A DNA stretch of 37,309 nucleotides from Nitrospirae bacterium JdFR-81 (lineage in GTDB: Bacteria > Nitrospirota > Thermodesulfovibrionia > UBA6902). The notes beneath the pieces were generated by a model, which saw only the letters and a program-made list of their open reading frames with translations, was not told the DNA's origin and ran no database searches. Position 1 is the stretch's first letter. Each line of letters begins with the position of its first letter. Positions 24,444-33,370 of the stretch are shown here, piece by piece. Position numbers and translations under genes: made by a program. The stretch spans positions 1 through 37,309 of the forward strand of contig MTOQ01000016.1 in assembly GCA_002011735.1 (NCBI GenBank), written 5' to 3'.

Positions 24444-25871
24444 ATGCAATACGAGGCAGTAATAGGGCTTGAGATACACGCACAGCTACTGACGGAGTCA
24501 AAGATGTTCTGCGGGTGTCCAACGAAGTTTGGTGCAGAGCCCAACACCCAGACATGCCCTGTGTGTGTTGGTCTGCCAGGGGTTTTACCTGTCATAAACA
24601 AGAGGGCCATAGAATATGTGGTTAAAACAGGGCTTGCCTTAAACTGTGAGATAACCCAATACAGCAGGTTTGCAAGAAAAAACTATTTCTATCCCGACCT
24701 CCCCAAGGGCTACCAGATAAGCCAGTATGAACTGCCCCTGTGCAGGGGTGGCTATCTTGAGATAGCCCTTAATGGCAGGAGGAAAAAGATCAGGCTTACC
24801 AGGATCCACCTTGAGGAGGATGCAGGAAAGAATATACACGAAGGTGGGGACTACAGCCTTGTTGACCTTAACAGGGCAGGTGTGCCATTGATGGAGATAG
24901 TAACAGAACCTGACATAAGGAGCGCCCAGGAGGCAGCAGAATTTATGAGGAGGCTCAGGATGATCCTCCGTTATCTTGGTGTGTGTGATGGCAATATGGA
25001 GCAGGGTTCCCTCAGGTGTGATGCCAATGTCTCTGTGAGACCTGCCGGGCAGGAAGGGTTTGGGGTCAAGACAGAGATAAAGAACATGAATTCATTTAAG
25101 TTTATCGAGAAGGCACTTGAGTATGAGATAAATCGGCAGATCAGGCTACTGAGCAAGGGAGAAAAGATCGTACAGGAGACAAGGCTGTGGGATGCAAAGA
25201 GGGGGATTACTGAGTCCATGCGTTCAAAGGAAGAGGCACATGACTACAGGTATTTCCCCGAGCCTGACCTCATGCCTGTTGAGATAGACGAAGGATGGCT
25301 CAATGAGATAAGGGCACAGATAGTGGAGCTTCCTGATGCCAGAATGGAGAGGTTTATCAAGGAATATAACCTTCCTGAAGATGATGCAAGGCTCCTTACA
25401 GAGGAAAGGGCAATGGCAGATTGGTTTGAAGAGGCCGTAAGGCTTGGAGGTCATCCCAAGACCGTGGCCAACTGGATGATGGGGGAGTTACTGAGGCTGC
25501 TTAATAAGGACGGTATACAAATAGAAGACAGTAAGGTGAAGCCAGCACAGCTTGTAGGTCTTCTGAGTTTAATAGACAGGGATGTGATAAGTGGTAAGAT
25601 CGCCAAGACGGTTTTTGAAGAGATGTATCAGACAGGCAGAGAGGCAGAGGTTATTGTGAAGGAGAAGGGCCTGTTGCAGATAACGGATACAGAAGAAATC
25701 GAGAGGATAGTTGAAGATATCCTCAACAACAATCCGAAGGAGGTTGAAAGGTTCAGGGCAGGGGAGCAGAAGCTACTGGGCTTCTTTGTCGGTCAGGTGA
25801 TGAAGGCAACAAAGGGCAAGGCCAATCCAAGGATCGTAAATGAGTTATTGAGGAAGAAGCTCTCGGCATAA
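24444..25871 (+). CDS. gatB: Asp-tRNA(Asn)/Glu-tRNA(Gln) amidotransferase subunit B
   Basis: Kinase/transamidase subunit of GatCAB that binds the misacylated tRNA. Opens [11 protein letters not shown]; zinc-binding cysteines are in CGCPTKFG and [53 protein letters not shown] and SLRCDANVS are hallmark motifs. The helical and YqeY-like tail domains occupy about 295-475. Length 475 is normal. AGAGGAAG precedes the ATG. The 177 bases after it hold only a weak inverted repeat (25936-25955) and no recognisable gene. Confidence 0.96.
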   Translation: MQYEAVIGLEIHAQLLTESKMFCGCPTKFGAEPNTQTCPVCVGLPGVLPVINKRAIEYVVKTGLALNCEITQYSRFARKNYFYPDLPKGYQISQYELPLCRGGYLEIALNGRRKKIRLTRIHLEEDAGKNIHEGGDYSLVDLNRAGVPLMEIVTEPDIRSAQEAAEFMRRLRMILRYLGVCDGNMEQGSLRCDANVSVRPAGQEGFGVKTEIKNMNSFKFIEKALEYEINRQIRLLSKGEKIVQETRLWDAKRGITESMRSKEEAHDYRYFPEPDLMPVEIDEGWLNEIRAQIVELPDARMERFIKEYNLPEDDARLLTEERAMADWFEEAVRLGGHPKTVANWMMGELLRLLNKDGIQIEDSKVKPAQLVGLLSLIDRDVISGKIAKTVFEEMYQTGREAEVIVKEKGLLQITDTEEIERIVEDILNNNPKEVERFRAGEQKLLGFFVGQVMKATKGKANPRIVNELLRKKLSA

Positions 25872-26072
25872 AGACGTGCTGCTATCTTGACAGGTCAGGG
25901 ATAAACATTGAGGTCTTCCATACACAACAGCAGAGATAAAAGATTCCCCTTTTATAACAGGACAGAGAATAATCGGGCCTCATTAAGGATGAGAGCAATC
26001 CTGTTGTGGCCATATTTGTGAGGGCTTGATTGTCTTAAGAAGGATAGTTTGCAGACTACCAAAGGTGACCTT

Positions 26073-27446
26073 GTGAATGAGAAAATGGAGACCATCCTTA
26101 TTGTAGAGGACAAAGACTCAATGGCCCAGATGCTCAGGCATACGCTTGAGCTTGAAGGATACGGGGTTATTATTGCAAAGGACGGGGTAGAGGGAATAAA
26201 AAGGTTAAAAGACTCACGGGTTAATGTGGTGCTTACTGACCTGAAACTTCCAAAGAAGGACGGACTCGAGGTCCTGAAGGCATCAAGAGAGGAGAATCCT
26301 CTTGTACCAGTGATAGTGATGACCGCATACGCCACTGTGGATCATGCCGTTAATGCCATGAAGTTAGGGGCATATGATTTTATAACAAAGCCCCTTGACA
26401 TAGAACACCTCCTGCTACTCATCAAGAGGGCACTCAGCAATCAGAGGCTGTTAACAGAGAACATCCTTCTTAAGGACAAGCTGACCGACCGTGTTGGCAT
26501 GCCCACCATTATAGGGAAGAGTCCAGGGATGCTTGAGGTCGCAGACAAGATACAGCGGGTTGCGCCTGCCAGGACAACCGTGTTGTTGCTTGGAGAGTCA
26601 GGCACTGGCAAGGAACTTTTTGCAAGGGCCATACACCATCTGAGCCCACGAAAGGACAACCCATTTGTGCCTATAAACTGCGCTGCCATCCCCAGGGAGC
26701 TGCTTGAGTCAGAACTGTTCGGGCATGAGAAGGGAGCCTTTACAGGTGCTGATGAAAGGAAGCTTGGCAAGTTCGAACTCGCATCCAGTGGCACGGTCTT
26801 CCTGGACGAGATAGGAGAGATGGATATGGCACTTCAGTCAAAGCTCCTGCGAACGCTCCAGGAGGCAGAGATAGAGAGGGTTGGTGGGACAAAGCCGATA
26901 AAGGTTGATGTGAGGATCATAGCAGCGAGCAATAAGAACCTTGAGGAACTGGTTGCACAGGGCAGGATGAGGGACGATCTTTATTATCGCCTGAGCGTCT
27001 TCCCTATCGTGATCCCCCCATTGAGGGAAAGGAAGGAGGACATCCCGCTCCTTGTTGAACATTTTATATCCAAATACAATGCCGAGATGAATATGCAGAA
27101 GAAGGGTGTCACCGAAGGCGCAATGAAGAAGCTCATGAATTATGAATGGAAGGGCAATGTGAGGGAGCTTGAGAATGTCATAGAGAGGGCGATGATACTG
27201 AGTGATGGTGACATGATAACCGAGAGGGAGATAAGTCTCGTCCCTGTAGCACAGCCAGCCATGGATTTCCCTGCTGATGGGACACTCGATGAGGTGGCAA
27301 AGGCAGCCCTGAGGATGGCCGAGTCAAAGAGGATAAAGAAGGCCCTTGAGGATTGTGGCGGGAATAAGACCAAGGCAGCAGAGGTGCTCAAGGTCAGCTA
27401 TAAGACCCTCCTCACGAAGATCAAGGAATACGGCCTGGAAAAATGA
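26073..27446 (+). CDS. sigma-54-dependent response regulator, NtrC family
   Basis: Three domains: a receiver (about 1-125) with the phosphorylated Asp in VVLTDLKLPKKDG; an AAA+ ATPase (about 145-375) with Walker A GESGTGKELF and the sigma-54 contact loop GAFTGA; and a Fis-type HTH at the C-terminus (NKTKAAEVLKVSYKTLLTKI). GTG at 26073 has AAGGTG 5 bases upstream; TTG at 26049 is an in-frame alternative without a good site. No histidine kinase gene is adjacent, so the signal is unknown. It lies shortly downstream of two pilin genes, and a PilR-like role is possible but not shown. Confidence 0.9.
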   Translation: MNEKMETILIVEDKDSMAQMLRHTLELEGYGVIIAKDGVEGIKRLKDSRVNVVLTDLKLPKKDGLEVLKASREENPLVPVIVMTAYATVDHAVNAMKLGAYDFITKPLDIEHLLLLIKRALSNQRLLTENILLKDKLTDRVGMPTIIGKSPGMLEVADKIQRVAPARTTVLLLGESGTGKELFARAIHHLSPRKDNPFVPINCAAIPRELLESELFGHEKGAFTGADERKLGKFELASSGTVFLDEIGEMDMALQSKLLRTLQEAEIERVGGTKPIKVDVRIIAASNKNLEELVAQGRMRDDLYYRLSVFPIVIPPLRERKEDIPLLVEHFISKYNAEMNMQKKGVTEGAMKKLMNYEWKGNVRELENVIERAMILSDGDMITEREISLVPVAQPAMDFPADGTLDEVAKAALRMAESKRIKKALEDCGGNKTKAAEVLKVSYKTLLTKIKEYGLEK

Positions 27447-27504
27447 GGACTATCTCCATGAATTACAGGCCCATCACATACACGCATCACCTTGAGCCCT
27501 GAGT

Positions 27505-28368
27505 ATGTGGATATTCTATGCCCTCCTTACAGCCTTCTTTTTTGCCACGAGTGACGCCCTTACAAAGAGGGCCCTGAGGTCAAGGGATGAGTATTTCATA
27601 GCGTGGATAAGGCTCGCCTCTGCACTGCCTGTGCTTATCACAAGCCTTTTCTTCATCCAGATGCCCGAACTTGACAGGACATTCTGGATCGCAACCCTTC
27701 TTGCCCTGCCCCTTGAGATTACAGCCATCGTGCTTTACACAAAGGCGCTGAAGGCATCACCCCTCACACTTACCATGCCGTTTCTTTCACTCACACCCGT
27801 GTTCCTGATAGGGGTCTCATATCTCATAGTGGGGGAGAGGGTTAGCATACAGGGGGCGGTGGGGATCCTGCTTATAGCCCTTGGCAGTTACATACTCAAT
27901 ATCCACAAGACACAGAGGTCACTCCTTGAGCCCTTAAGGGCTATATTCAGGGAGAGAGGCTCTGTAATGATGATCATCGTTTCGTTCATCTTCAGCATCA
28001 CATCATCCCTCGGTAAGATGGCAATAGAGCACTCCTCTCCCATATTCTTTGGAAGCCTCTATTTCATCCTCGTTACTGTATTCTTCACGCCCATAGCCAT
28101 TGGCAGGATCAGGGAAGAGGCCCTGATCAAAAAGGGAGAGATCCTGTCTCTCATCCCCATCGGACTGACCTACTCCCTGATGATCATATTCCACATGATC
28201 GCAATGAGCCTTGCGAATGTGGCCTACATGATCTCGGTAAAGAGGATGTCCCTCTTCTTCAGCATACTCTATGGCTATATCATGTTCAGAGAAGAACGGA
28301 TAGGCGAGCGGACCATCGGAACGGCGTTAATGTTTACAGGTTTTGTACTTATAGTGACGGGTGGATAG
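27505..28368 (+). CDS. DMT-superfamily (EamA) transporter
   Basis: A 287-residue membrane protein with about ten hydrophobic helices arranged as two EamA repeats (about 1-130 and 145-287). The first repeat starts MWIFYALLTAFFFATSDALTKRAL and the second VMMIIVSFIFSITSSLGKMAI; each ends in a GERVS/GERTIG-type loop followed by a glycine-rich helix. Family members export amino acids or other metabolites. Substrate unknown. It follows the response regulator by 58 bases without a clear promoter and may share its transcript. Confidence 0.85.
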   Translation: MWIFYALLTAFFFATSDALTKRALRSRDEYFIAWIRLASALPVLITSLFFIQMPELDRTFWIATLLALPLEITAIVLYTKALKASPLTLTMPFLSLTPVFLIGVSYLIVGERVSIQGAVGILLIALGSYILNIHKTQRSLLEPLRAIFRERGSVMMIIVSFIFSITSSLGKMAIEHSSPIFFGSLYFILVTVFFTPIAIGRIREEALIKKGEILSLIPIGLTYSLMIIFHMIAMSLANVAYMISVKRMSLFFSILYGYIMFREERIGERTIGTALMFTGFVLIVTGG

Positions 28369-28452
28369 TTATTTAAAGTGCAGACACCCTATCTCATTCC
28401 TTCATGGCATCCTCAATCTCTTCCCCCTTGTATAACGGTGTCGAAAAATACC

Positions 28453-28505
28453 GAGAACCCTCCTGGGAGTGTCTCTCCTGCGTGACTCCATAAGTAAGGG
28501 TTCTC
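28453..28505. repeat. 9-bp inverted repeat upstream of hisC
   Basis: GAGAACCCT (28453-28461) and AGGGTTCTC (28497-28505) are perfect inverted copies separated by 35 bases. The element lies in the 184-base gap before hisC, just upstream of the hisC promoter. Neither strand shows a proper T run after it, and no T-box or His-codon leader is visible. It may be an operator or an RNA hairpin at the end of the upstream transcript. Confidence 0.4.
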
Positions 28506-28510
28506 AAAAA

Positions 28511-28539
28511 TCGATAATGTCCATGGTTTATGCTATAAT
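28511..28539 (+). promoter_or_regulatory. hisC promoter with perfect extended -10
   Basis: TCGATA (28511-28516), 17 bases, and TGCTATAAT (28531-28539), a perfect extended -10. The predicted start near 28546 leaves about 7 bases of leader before the ATG at 28553, with no Shine-Dalgarno sequence. Confidence 0.6.
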
Positions 28540-28552
28540 TCAAATTAATTTC

Positions 28553-29617
28553 ATGGGCAGGTTAGATATAAAGAGGCTCGTAAAGGACAACGTCAGATCT
28601 CTCCACCCCTATGAGGTCAAGGCCTACCCGTGTGATATAAAACTTGATGCAAACGAGAGCCCCTATCCCCTGACTTTATCTCCCCGTGTAAGATCCGAAT
28701 TTAACAGGGTCTTAAGGGTGCTTAATCGCTATCCTGATCCTGAGGCAAGGCGGTTAAGAGGAGCCCTTTCGAGGACACTGAAGGTAAGGATTGATAATAT
28801 CCTTCATGGCAATGGCTCTGACGAATTGATATATTACCTCATCACCACCTTTGGTGGGCCTGTGATGTATCCTGTCCCTACATTTTCAATGTATGGCGTT
28901 ATTGCTCAGGCACTTGGTGAAGAGAGGATAGAGGTTCCACTTGACAGGGACTTTGATATAGATGTGGACAGGATACTTACGGCAATAAGGAGACACAGGC
29001 CAAAACTGATATTCCTCAGCTCTCCAAATAACCCAACAGGCAATTGTTTTTCACAAGAGAGGATTTTAGAGATTATTGAATACACCTCTCATCACCCATC
29101 ACTTGTAGTCATTGATGAGGCATACCAGCCATTCTCAAAGAAGGGAAGCCTTGTGCATTTTATAAGGAATTATGGAAATGTCCTCATAATGAGGACCCTG
29201 AGCAAGATAGGACTCGCAGCATTGAGGGTCGGTTTTATAATAGCACAGGAGGACATCATCAGGGAGGTCAATAAGGTGAGATTGCCGTTCAATCTTAACT
29301 CTATCTCACAGGCAGTGGCACTGGCAATAATGAAGGACAGTGAGACAGTAAGATCGAATATAAACATGATAACCTCAGAGAGGAGGAGGCTCTTCTTAGA
29401 GATGCAGCAAATCGATGGTATTCACCCATACCCTTCGGATGCGAACTTCATACTATTCAGGGCAGAAAGGGTCGATGCCATTTTTAACGGACTGATCAAG
29501 AAGGGTATATTGATAAGAAATATGAAGGGAGCTGTCGATGGTTGCCTCAGGGTAACCGTTGGCACCCCCCGTGAGAATACAATATTTTTAAATACCCTGA
29601 AGGAGTTATCAGGGTAG
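28553..29617 (+). CDS. hisC: histidinol-phosphate aminotransferase
   Basis: PLP-dependent class II aminotransferase that converts imidazole acetol-phosphate to histidinol-phosphate. Visible motifs are KLDANESPYPL, GNGSDELI, FLSSPNNPTGN, VIDEAYQPF, and the Schiff-base lysine in TLSKIGLAALRVG. The frame is open back to 28469, but the ATG at 28553 gives the family-typical N-terminus of about 355 residues and lies just after a strong extended -10. Followed 21 bases later by hisB. Some homologues also act on aromatic amino acids. Confidence 0.92.
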   Translation: MGRLDIKRLVKDNVRSLHPYEVKAYPCDIKLDANESPYPLTLSPRVRSEFNRVLRVLNRYPDPEARRLRGALSRTLKVRIDNILHGNGSDELIYYLITTFGGPVMYPVPTFSMYGVIAQALGEERIEVPLDRDFDIDVDRILTAIRRHRPKLIFLSSPNNPTGNCFSQERILEIIEYTSHHPSLVVIDEAYQPFSKKGSLVHFIRNYGNVLIMRTLSKIGLAALRVGFIIAQEDIIREVNKVRLPFNLNSISQAVALAIMKDSETVRSNINMITSERRRLFLEMQQIDGIHPYPSDANFILFRAERVDAIFNGLIKKGILIRNMKGAVDGCLRVTVGTPRENTIFLNTLKELSG

Positions 29618-29638
29618 AAGGCAGGGAGGAGGATATAA

Positions 29639-30232
29639 ATGCAGAGGAAGGCCACAATCGAGAGAAAGACGAGGGAGACAAGGGTAAAGGTGAAGATCAA
29701 CCTCGATGGCAAGGGGGACTACAGGATCAATACCACCATCCCTTTCCTGGACCACATGTTGAGCCTGATGTCAAGACACGCCCATATAGACCTTGAGGTG
29801 GAGGCAAGCGGGGATATAGAGGTTGATTATCACCACCTCATTGAGGACATCGGTATCGTGATTGGAGAGGCCATAAAGAAGGCCCTTGGAGAGAAAGAAC
29901 ACATAAGGCGATACGGCGAATCCCTGACCCCTATGGATGAGAGTCTTGCACAGATCGCCATAGACCTGAGTGGAAGGCCCTATCTGGTATATAAGGTCAG
30001 GACACCAAGGGGTGGTGCAAGGATAAAGGATATAGCCGTCTCATTGTTTGAGGACTTCTTCAGAGCACTTACAAACCATGCAGGCATGAACCTGCATGTG
30101 ATCCTGCATCATGGACGCGATCCACACCACATCTTTGAATCTATATTCAAGGGTTTTGGAAGGGCCCTCCAGAATGCCGTCTCCATCCACCCAAAGAAGA
30201 CGGGCATACCCTCAACAAAGGGGAGATTGTAA
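29639..30232 (+). CDS. hisB: imidazoleglycerol-phosphate dehydratase
   Basis: Mn-dependent dehydratase of histidine synthesis. Motifs PFLDHMLSLMSRHAHIDLEV, DYHHLIEDIGIVIGEA, FFRALTNHAGMNLHV and HHIFESIFKGFGRAL supply the His/Glu metal ligands. At 197 residues it is the monofunctional form without a histidinol phosphatase domain. GGGAGGAGG precedes the ATG by about 6 bases. Only hisC and hisB are here; the rest of the pathway must be elsewhere. Confidence 0.96.
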   Translation: MQRKATIERKTRETRVKVKINLDGKGDYRINTTIPFLDHMLSLMSRHAHIDLEVEASGDIEVDYHHLIEDIGIVIGEAIKKALGEKEHIRRYGESLTPMDESLAQIAIDLSGRPYLVYKVRTPRGGARIKDIAVSLFEDFFRALTNHAGMNLHVILHHGRDPHHIFESIFKGFGRALQNAVSIHPKKTGIPSTKGRL

Positions 30233-30268
30233 ATCCCTCAGGTGTTGTGGCATATAGACCGCAGGAAA

Positions 30269-30277
30269 TGCTAATAT
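30269..30277 (+). promoter_or_regulatory. candidate extended -10 of the amidase gene
   Basis: TGCTAATAT (30269-30277) resembles TGnTATAAT. It lies 7 bases before the ATG at 30285, so the transcript would start at or next to the start codon. No ribosome binding site or convincing -35 is seen. Confidence 0.35.
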
Positions 30278-30284
30278 CTTCATT

Positions 30285-31247
30285 ATGAAGAGGATAGCCT
30301 GTCTGATCGCCTTTATTTTACTCTCAACCCACTCACTTTATGTTTATGGTATAAGCCAGCCATTGAGGTTGAGGGTCGGCTATCACAGGGACTTCCTCAG
30401 GATTGTGCTTGAGGGCAGAAGGTCACTCATAGAGAAGGCCATAGTGAATCAGAAGGCAAAGGACATCCTTGTCACCTTCCCTGACAGGGAGATATCGGTT
30501 GAGCCAGAGGGAGAGATCAGCATCTCCTACAGGAAGGTTGGCTTTAATGCGATCCTCTTCTCTCCTGGAAACTTCAGGGGACTCAAGGTCTTTACACTCA
30601 GGAGGCCAGATAGGCTGGTGATAGATGTATACCTTGAGGGTGTGGTGAAGAAGACAAGGAGACCACCGCTCAGGGTAGAGTCTGTCGTGATCGATCCTGG
30701 CCATGGTGGATATGAATACGGGATTTTAATGGGTCGATATAGTGAGAAGAGCGTAGTCCTTGACATTGCAAAGAGGCTTGCTGTGCTCATCGGCAGGGGA
30801 AACACAAAGGCTACACTCACAAGACAGAGCGACCTCTATCTGCCCTTGGGTGAAAGGGTGAGGCTTGCGAACTCAGGTAAGACTGATGTCTTTATCAGCC
30901 TCCATGTAGGCAGCCATGAGAATGTGGTTATATACACCCCTGTGCTTACAGAGTCTATCCCTGAGTTCATAAGGGGATATCTGGTTCACAGGGGACAGGT
31001 GGATTATCTTGGCAAGACATCCATCCTTGCCAGGGCTATCAAAAAGGCCATAGCCTCTGAGTTTGGAGAGGAGATGGTGAAGATAGAGCCTCTTCCGTAC
31101 ACCATGCTTTCAAGGGTCGAGGCCGCAGCCGTGATCATAGAGCTTCCCTCATTTAAGGATGTCAATTATACAGAAGGATTCAAGGCCCAGATTGCACACA
31201 CGATTTATAAAGGACTTTATATCTATGAAGAAGACTCGTCAGGTTAA
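30285..31247 (+). CDS. N-acetylmuramoyl-L-alanine amidase (Amidase_3), secreted
   Basis: Periplasmic zinc amidase that cleaves the peptide stem from muramic acid during cell separation or recycling. A signal peptide (1 to about 22) is followed by an AMIN-like beta domain (about 26-118, RLRVGYHRDFLRIVLEG and RLVIDVYLEG). The catalytic domain from 133 keeps zinc ligands H140 (DPGHGG), E154 (SEKSV) and H207 (SLHVGS) and the catalytic E286 (IIELPSF). The segments GSH and ELPSF differ from the usual AN and ELGFLSN. Overlaps the GerMN gene by 23 bases. Confidence 0.9.
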   Translation: MKRIACLIAFILLSTHSLYVYGISQPLRLRVGYHRDFLRIVLEGRRSLIEKAIVNQKAKDILVTFPDREISVEPEGEISISYRKVGFNAILFSPGNFRGLKVFTLRRPDRLVIDVYLEGVVKKTRRPPLRVESVVIDPGHGGYEYGILMGRYSEKSVVLDIAKRLAVLIGRGNTKATLTRQSDLYLPLGERVRLANSGKTDVFISLHVGSHENVVIYTPVLTESIPEFIRGYLVHRGQVDYLGKTSILARAIKKAIASEFGEEMVKIEPLPYTMLSRVEAAAVIIELPSFKDVNYTEGFKAQIAHTIYKGLYIYEEDSSG

Positions 31248-31794
31248 GGGTGACCTCGGCAGAAGAAAGAGAAGGAGGAGAAGGCTGCTCACGCCCCTTT
31301 TCCTCACCCTCTGTATGCTCCTCTTTGTGATCTCTGCAGGCATAAGTTACATATATTTCAAACCCATATTCGCCTTTAAGACCCCCTCCACAGTCCGCTC
31401 CCTCCATGAAGGCACTGACAGGTCTGAAAAGGCCGAGTCGTATCAATCAAGGCTATACAACACCGAACCACTGTATAGGGCAGGTGTTAAGAGGACAGCC
31501 ACGGTTGTCATAATCGAGGATGTGATAAGGGAGTATCTGAGGCCATACGGGGTGAGGCTGCTTGACCTTTATATAGACAGACAGGGCATCGTCTATATCG
31601 ACCTTGGTGACGAGATAATAAAAAACTTCAGTGGAGACCTCAGGCAGGAATATGACCTCGTCGTTGGGCTCTATCTGCGCATTAAAAACTCTGTTAAGAA
31701 TATAAGAGCCATAAGGCTATTGATAGAAGGGAAAGAGGCTGATAGCATAGGTGGCCATATAGACATCTCAAGACCGATAGGAGGAAATGTTTGA
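31225..31794 (+). CDS. GerMN-domain membrane-anchored protein
   Basis: About 189 residues. A very basic N-terminus (RRKRRRRRLL) is followed by one transmembrane helix (LFLTLCMLLFVISAGISYIYF), placing the rest outside the inner membrane. The C-terminal domain (VYIDLGDEIIKNFSG, EYDLVVGLYLRIKNSVKNIRAIRLLIEGKEADSIGGHIDISRPI) is a GerMN domain, found in spore germination proteins and also in cell-envelope proteins of non-sporeformers. The ATG at 31225 has AAAGGA about 10 bases upstream and lies inside the amidase end, so the two are coupled and probably act together on peptidoglycan. Confidence 0.8.
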   Translation: MKKTRQVKGDLGRRKRRRRRLLTPLFLTLCMLLFVISAGISYIYFKPIFAFKTPSTVRSLHEGTDRSEKAESYQSRLYNTEPLYRAGVKRTATVVIIEDVIREYLRPYGVRLLDLYIDRQGIVYIDLGDEIIKNFSGDLRQEYDLVVGLYLRIKNSVKNIRAIRLLIEGKEADSIGGHIDISRPIGGNV

Positions 31795-32603
31795 GCCCTT
31801 CAAGTAAGGAACGCCCCATAGGGATATTCGATTCAGGCGTGGGTGGACTCACCGTCGTCAAGGAGATAATGAAGGCCCTCCCTCGGGAATCCATCATATA
31901 TCTTGGAGACACCGCAAGGGTCCCCTATGGTATAAGGTCACCTGAGACTGTATTGAGATACTCCAGGGAGAACGCCAGGTTCCTGATCTCCGAGGGCATC
32001 AAACTGCTTGTCATAGCATGTAACACCTCGTCCTCTGTAAGCCTCCAGCATTTAAGACAGAGCCTCGATGTGCCGGTTATCGGTGTGATAGAGCCAGGGG
32101 CAAGGGCAGCGGTTGCAAAGACAAAGAACGGAAGGATAGCGGTCATAGGGACAGAGACAACGATCAGGAGCAACGCATATGAGCAGGCCATAAAGGCGAT
32201 CAACGGCTCTGTGGAGGTCAGGGGCATCGCATGTCCCCTGTTCGTCCCGCTTATTGAGGAGGGCTGGATAGATGGAGAGGTGATAAGGCTTGTTGCAGAA
32301 AGATACCTCTCACCATTAAAATACGATAACTTTGATACCCTTGTGCTTGGATGCACCCATTATCCCATTATAAAGCATGTGATAGCAGAGACGGTGGAGG
32401 CAGGGCTTATAGACTCTGCCATAGAGACGGCAAGGGAGGTAAAGAAGGTGCTCGAGGCCAATGATATGCTGAACAGATCAGGAGGTCAGCCATCAAGGAG
32501 GTTCTTTGTAACCGATGCACCTGAGAAGTTCAGGGAGATGGGCAGGAGGTTTCTTGGCCATGAGCTGACGAGTGTATCCAAGATAGTGCTTGGAGGTGAA
32601 TAA
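31791..32603 (+). CDS. murI: glutamate racemase
   Basis: Makes D-glutamate for peptidoglycan. [13 protein letters not shown] opens the protein; the two catalytic cysteines are in VIACNTSSS and [10 protein letters not shown]. Length is 270. The start is TTG, overlapping the GerMN stop by 4 bases, with TAGGAGGA just upstream. Position after an amidase and a GerMN protein makes a small cell-wall operon. Confidence 0.95.
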   Translation: MSPSSKERPIGIFDSGVGGLTVVKEIMKALPRESIIYLGDTARVPYGIRSPETVLRYSRENARFLISEGIKLLVIACNTSSSVSLQHLRQSLDVPVIGVIEPGARAAVAKTKNGRIAVIGTETTIRSNAYEQAIKAINGSVEVRGIACPLFVPLIEEGWIDGEVIRLVAERYLSPLKYDNFDTLVLGCTHYPIIKHVIAETVEAGLIDSAIETAREVKKVLEANDMLNRSGGQPSRRFFVTDAPEKFREMGRRFLGHELTSVSKIVLGGE

Positions 32604-32604
32604 A

Positions 32605-33327
32605 TTGAGACCTGATGGAAGAGGACCTGATGAGCTGAGACAGATAAGGATAACAAAGGACTTCCTGAAGACAGCCGAAGGCTCTGTCCTGATAGAGGCA
32701 GGTGACACGAGGATCATATGCACCGCCTCGATCGAGGAGAAGGTGCCCCCGTTTCTCAAGGATACGGGCAAGGGGTGGATCACCGCAGAATATTCGATGC
32801 TTCCAAGGTCCACCTCTACAAGGACAGTGAGGGAGTCCACGAGTGGCAGGATCGGTGGCAGGACCCATGAGATACAGAGGCTCATCGGGAGGGCGATGAG
32901 GGCCGTTGTTGATCTTGATCTCCTTGGTGAAAGGACCATATGGCTTGATTGCGATGTTATACAGGCAGATGGCGGGACAAGGACCCTGTCAATAACAGGT
33001 GCGTTTGTTGCCCTCAAGTCTGCCATCAGATATGCCCTCGAGCACAAGATAATAGAACAGGACCCTATACGGGAGTATGTCGCAGCCATAAGTGTTGGTA
33101 TTGTGGAGGGTGAGCCCAGGCTTGACCTCACATATCTTGAGGATTCGACTGCAGAGGTTGATATGAACATAGTGATGACCGACTCTGGAAGGTTCATAGA
33201 GATTCAGGGCACTGCTGAGACAACGCCATTTGATATGGAACGGCTTGAGGTGATGCTTGAGCTTGCCAGATCAGGTATAAGGCAGATCATATCCATACAG
33301 AAGCAGGTGCTTGGAGAGGACGGATAG
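32605..33327 (+). CDS. rph: ribonuclease PH
   Basis: Phosphorolytic 3'-5' exoribonuclease that trims tRNA 3' ends, working as a hexamer. The start is TTG at 32605 because GGAGGTG lies 6 bases upstream, inside the end of murI, and the product then opens [12 protein letters not shown] as in other RNase PH proteins. Motifs include [61 protein letters not shown] split across the core, and [10 protein letters not shown]. Length about 241. Confidence 0.95.
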   Translation: MRPDGRGPDELRQIRITKDFLKTAEGSVLIEAGDTRIICTASIEEKVPPFLKDTGKGWITAEYSMLPRSTSTRTVRESTSGRIGGRTHEIQRLIGRAMRAVVDLDLLGERTIWLDCDVIQADGGTRTLSITGAFVALKSAIRYALEHKIIEQDPIREYVAAISVGIVEGEPRLDLTYLEDSTAEVDMNIVMTDSGRFIEIQGTAETTPFDMERLEVMLELARSGIRQIISIQKQVLGEDG

Positions 33328-33370
33328 TCCTTGAATCATCCCTATAGAATCTTGTATCCTGTTACTCACC

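Noticed and set aside
25936-25955. Terminator after gatB (ATAAAAG...CTTTTAT)
   Set aside because: The stem is AT-rich and weak, with no T run after it.
28453-28552. T-box or histidine attenuator before hisC
   Set aside because: No T-box core sequence, no leader peptide with repeated His codons, and the best promoter lies downstream of the inverted repeat.
32493-33197. Minus-strand open frame of 234 codons opposite murI and rph
   Set aside because: The plus strand encodes complete murI and RNase PH with all catalytic motifs.
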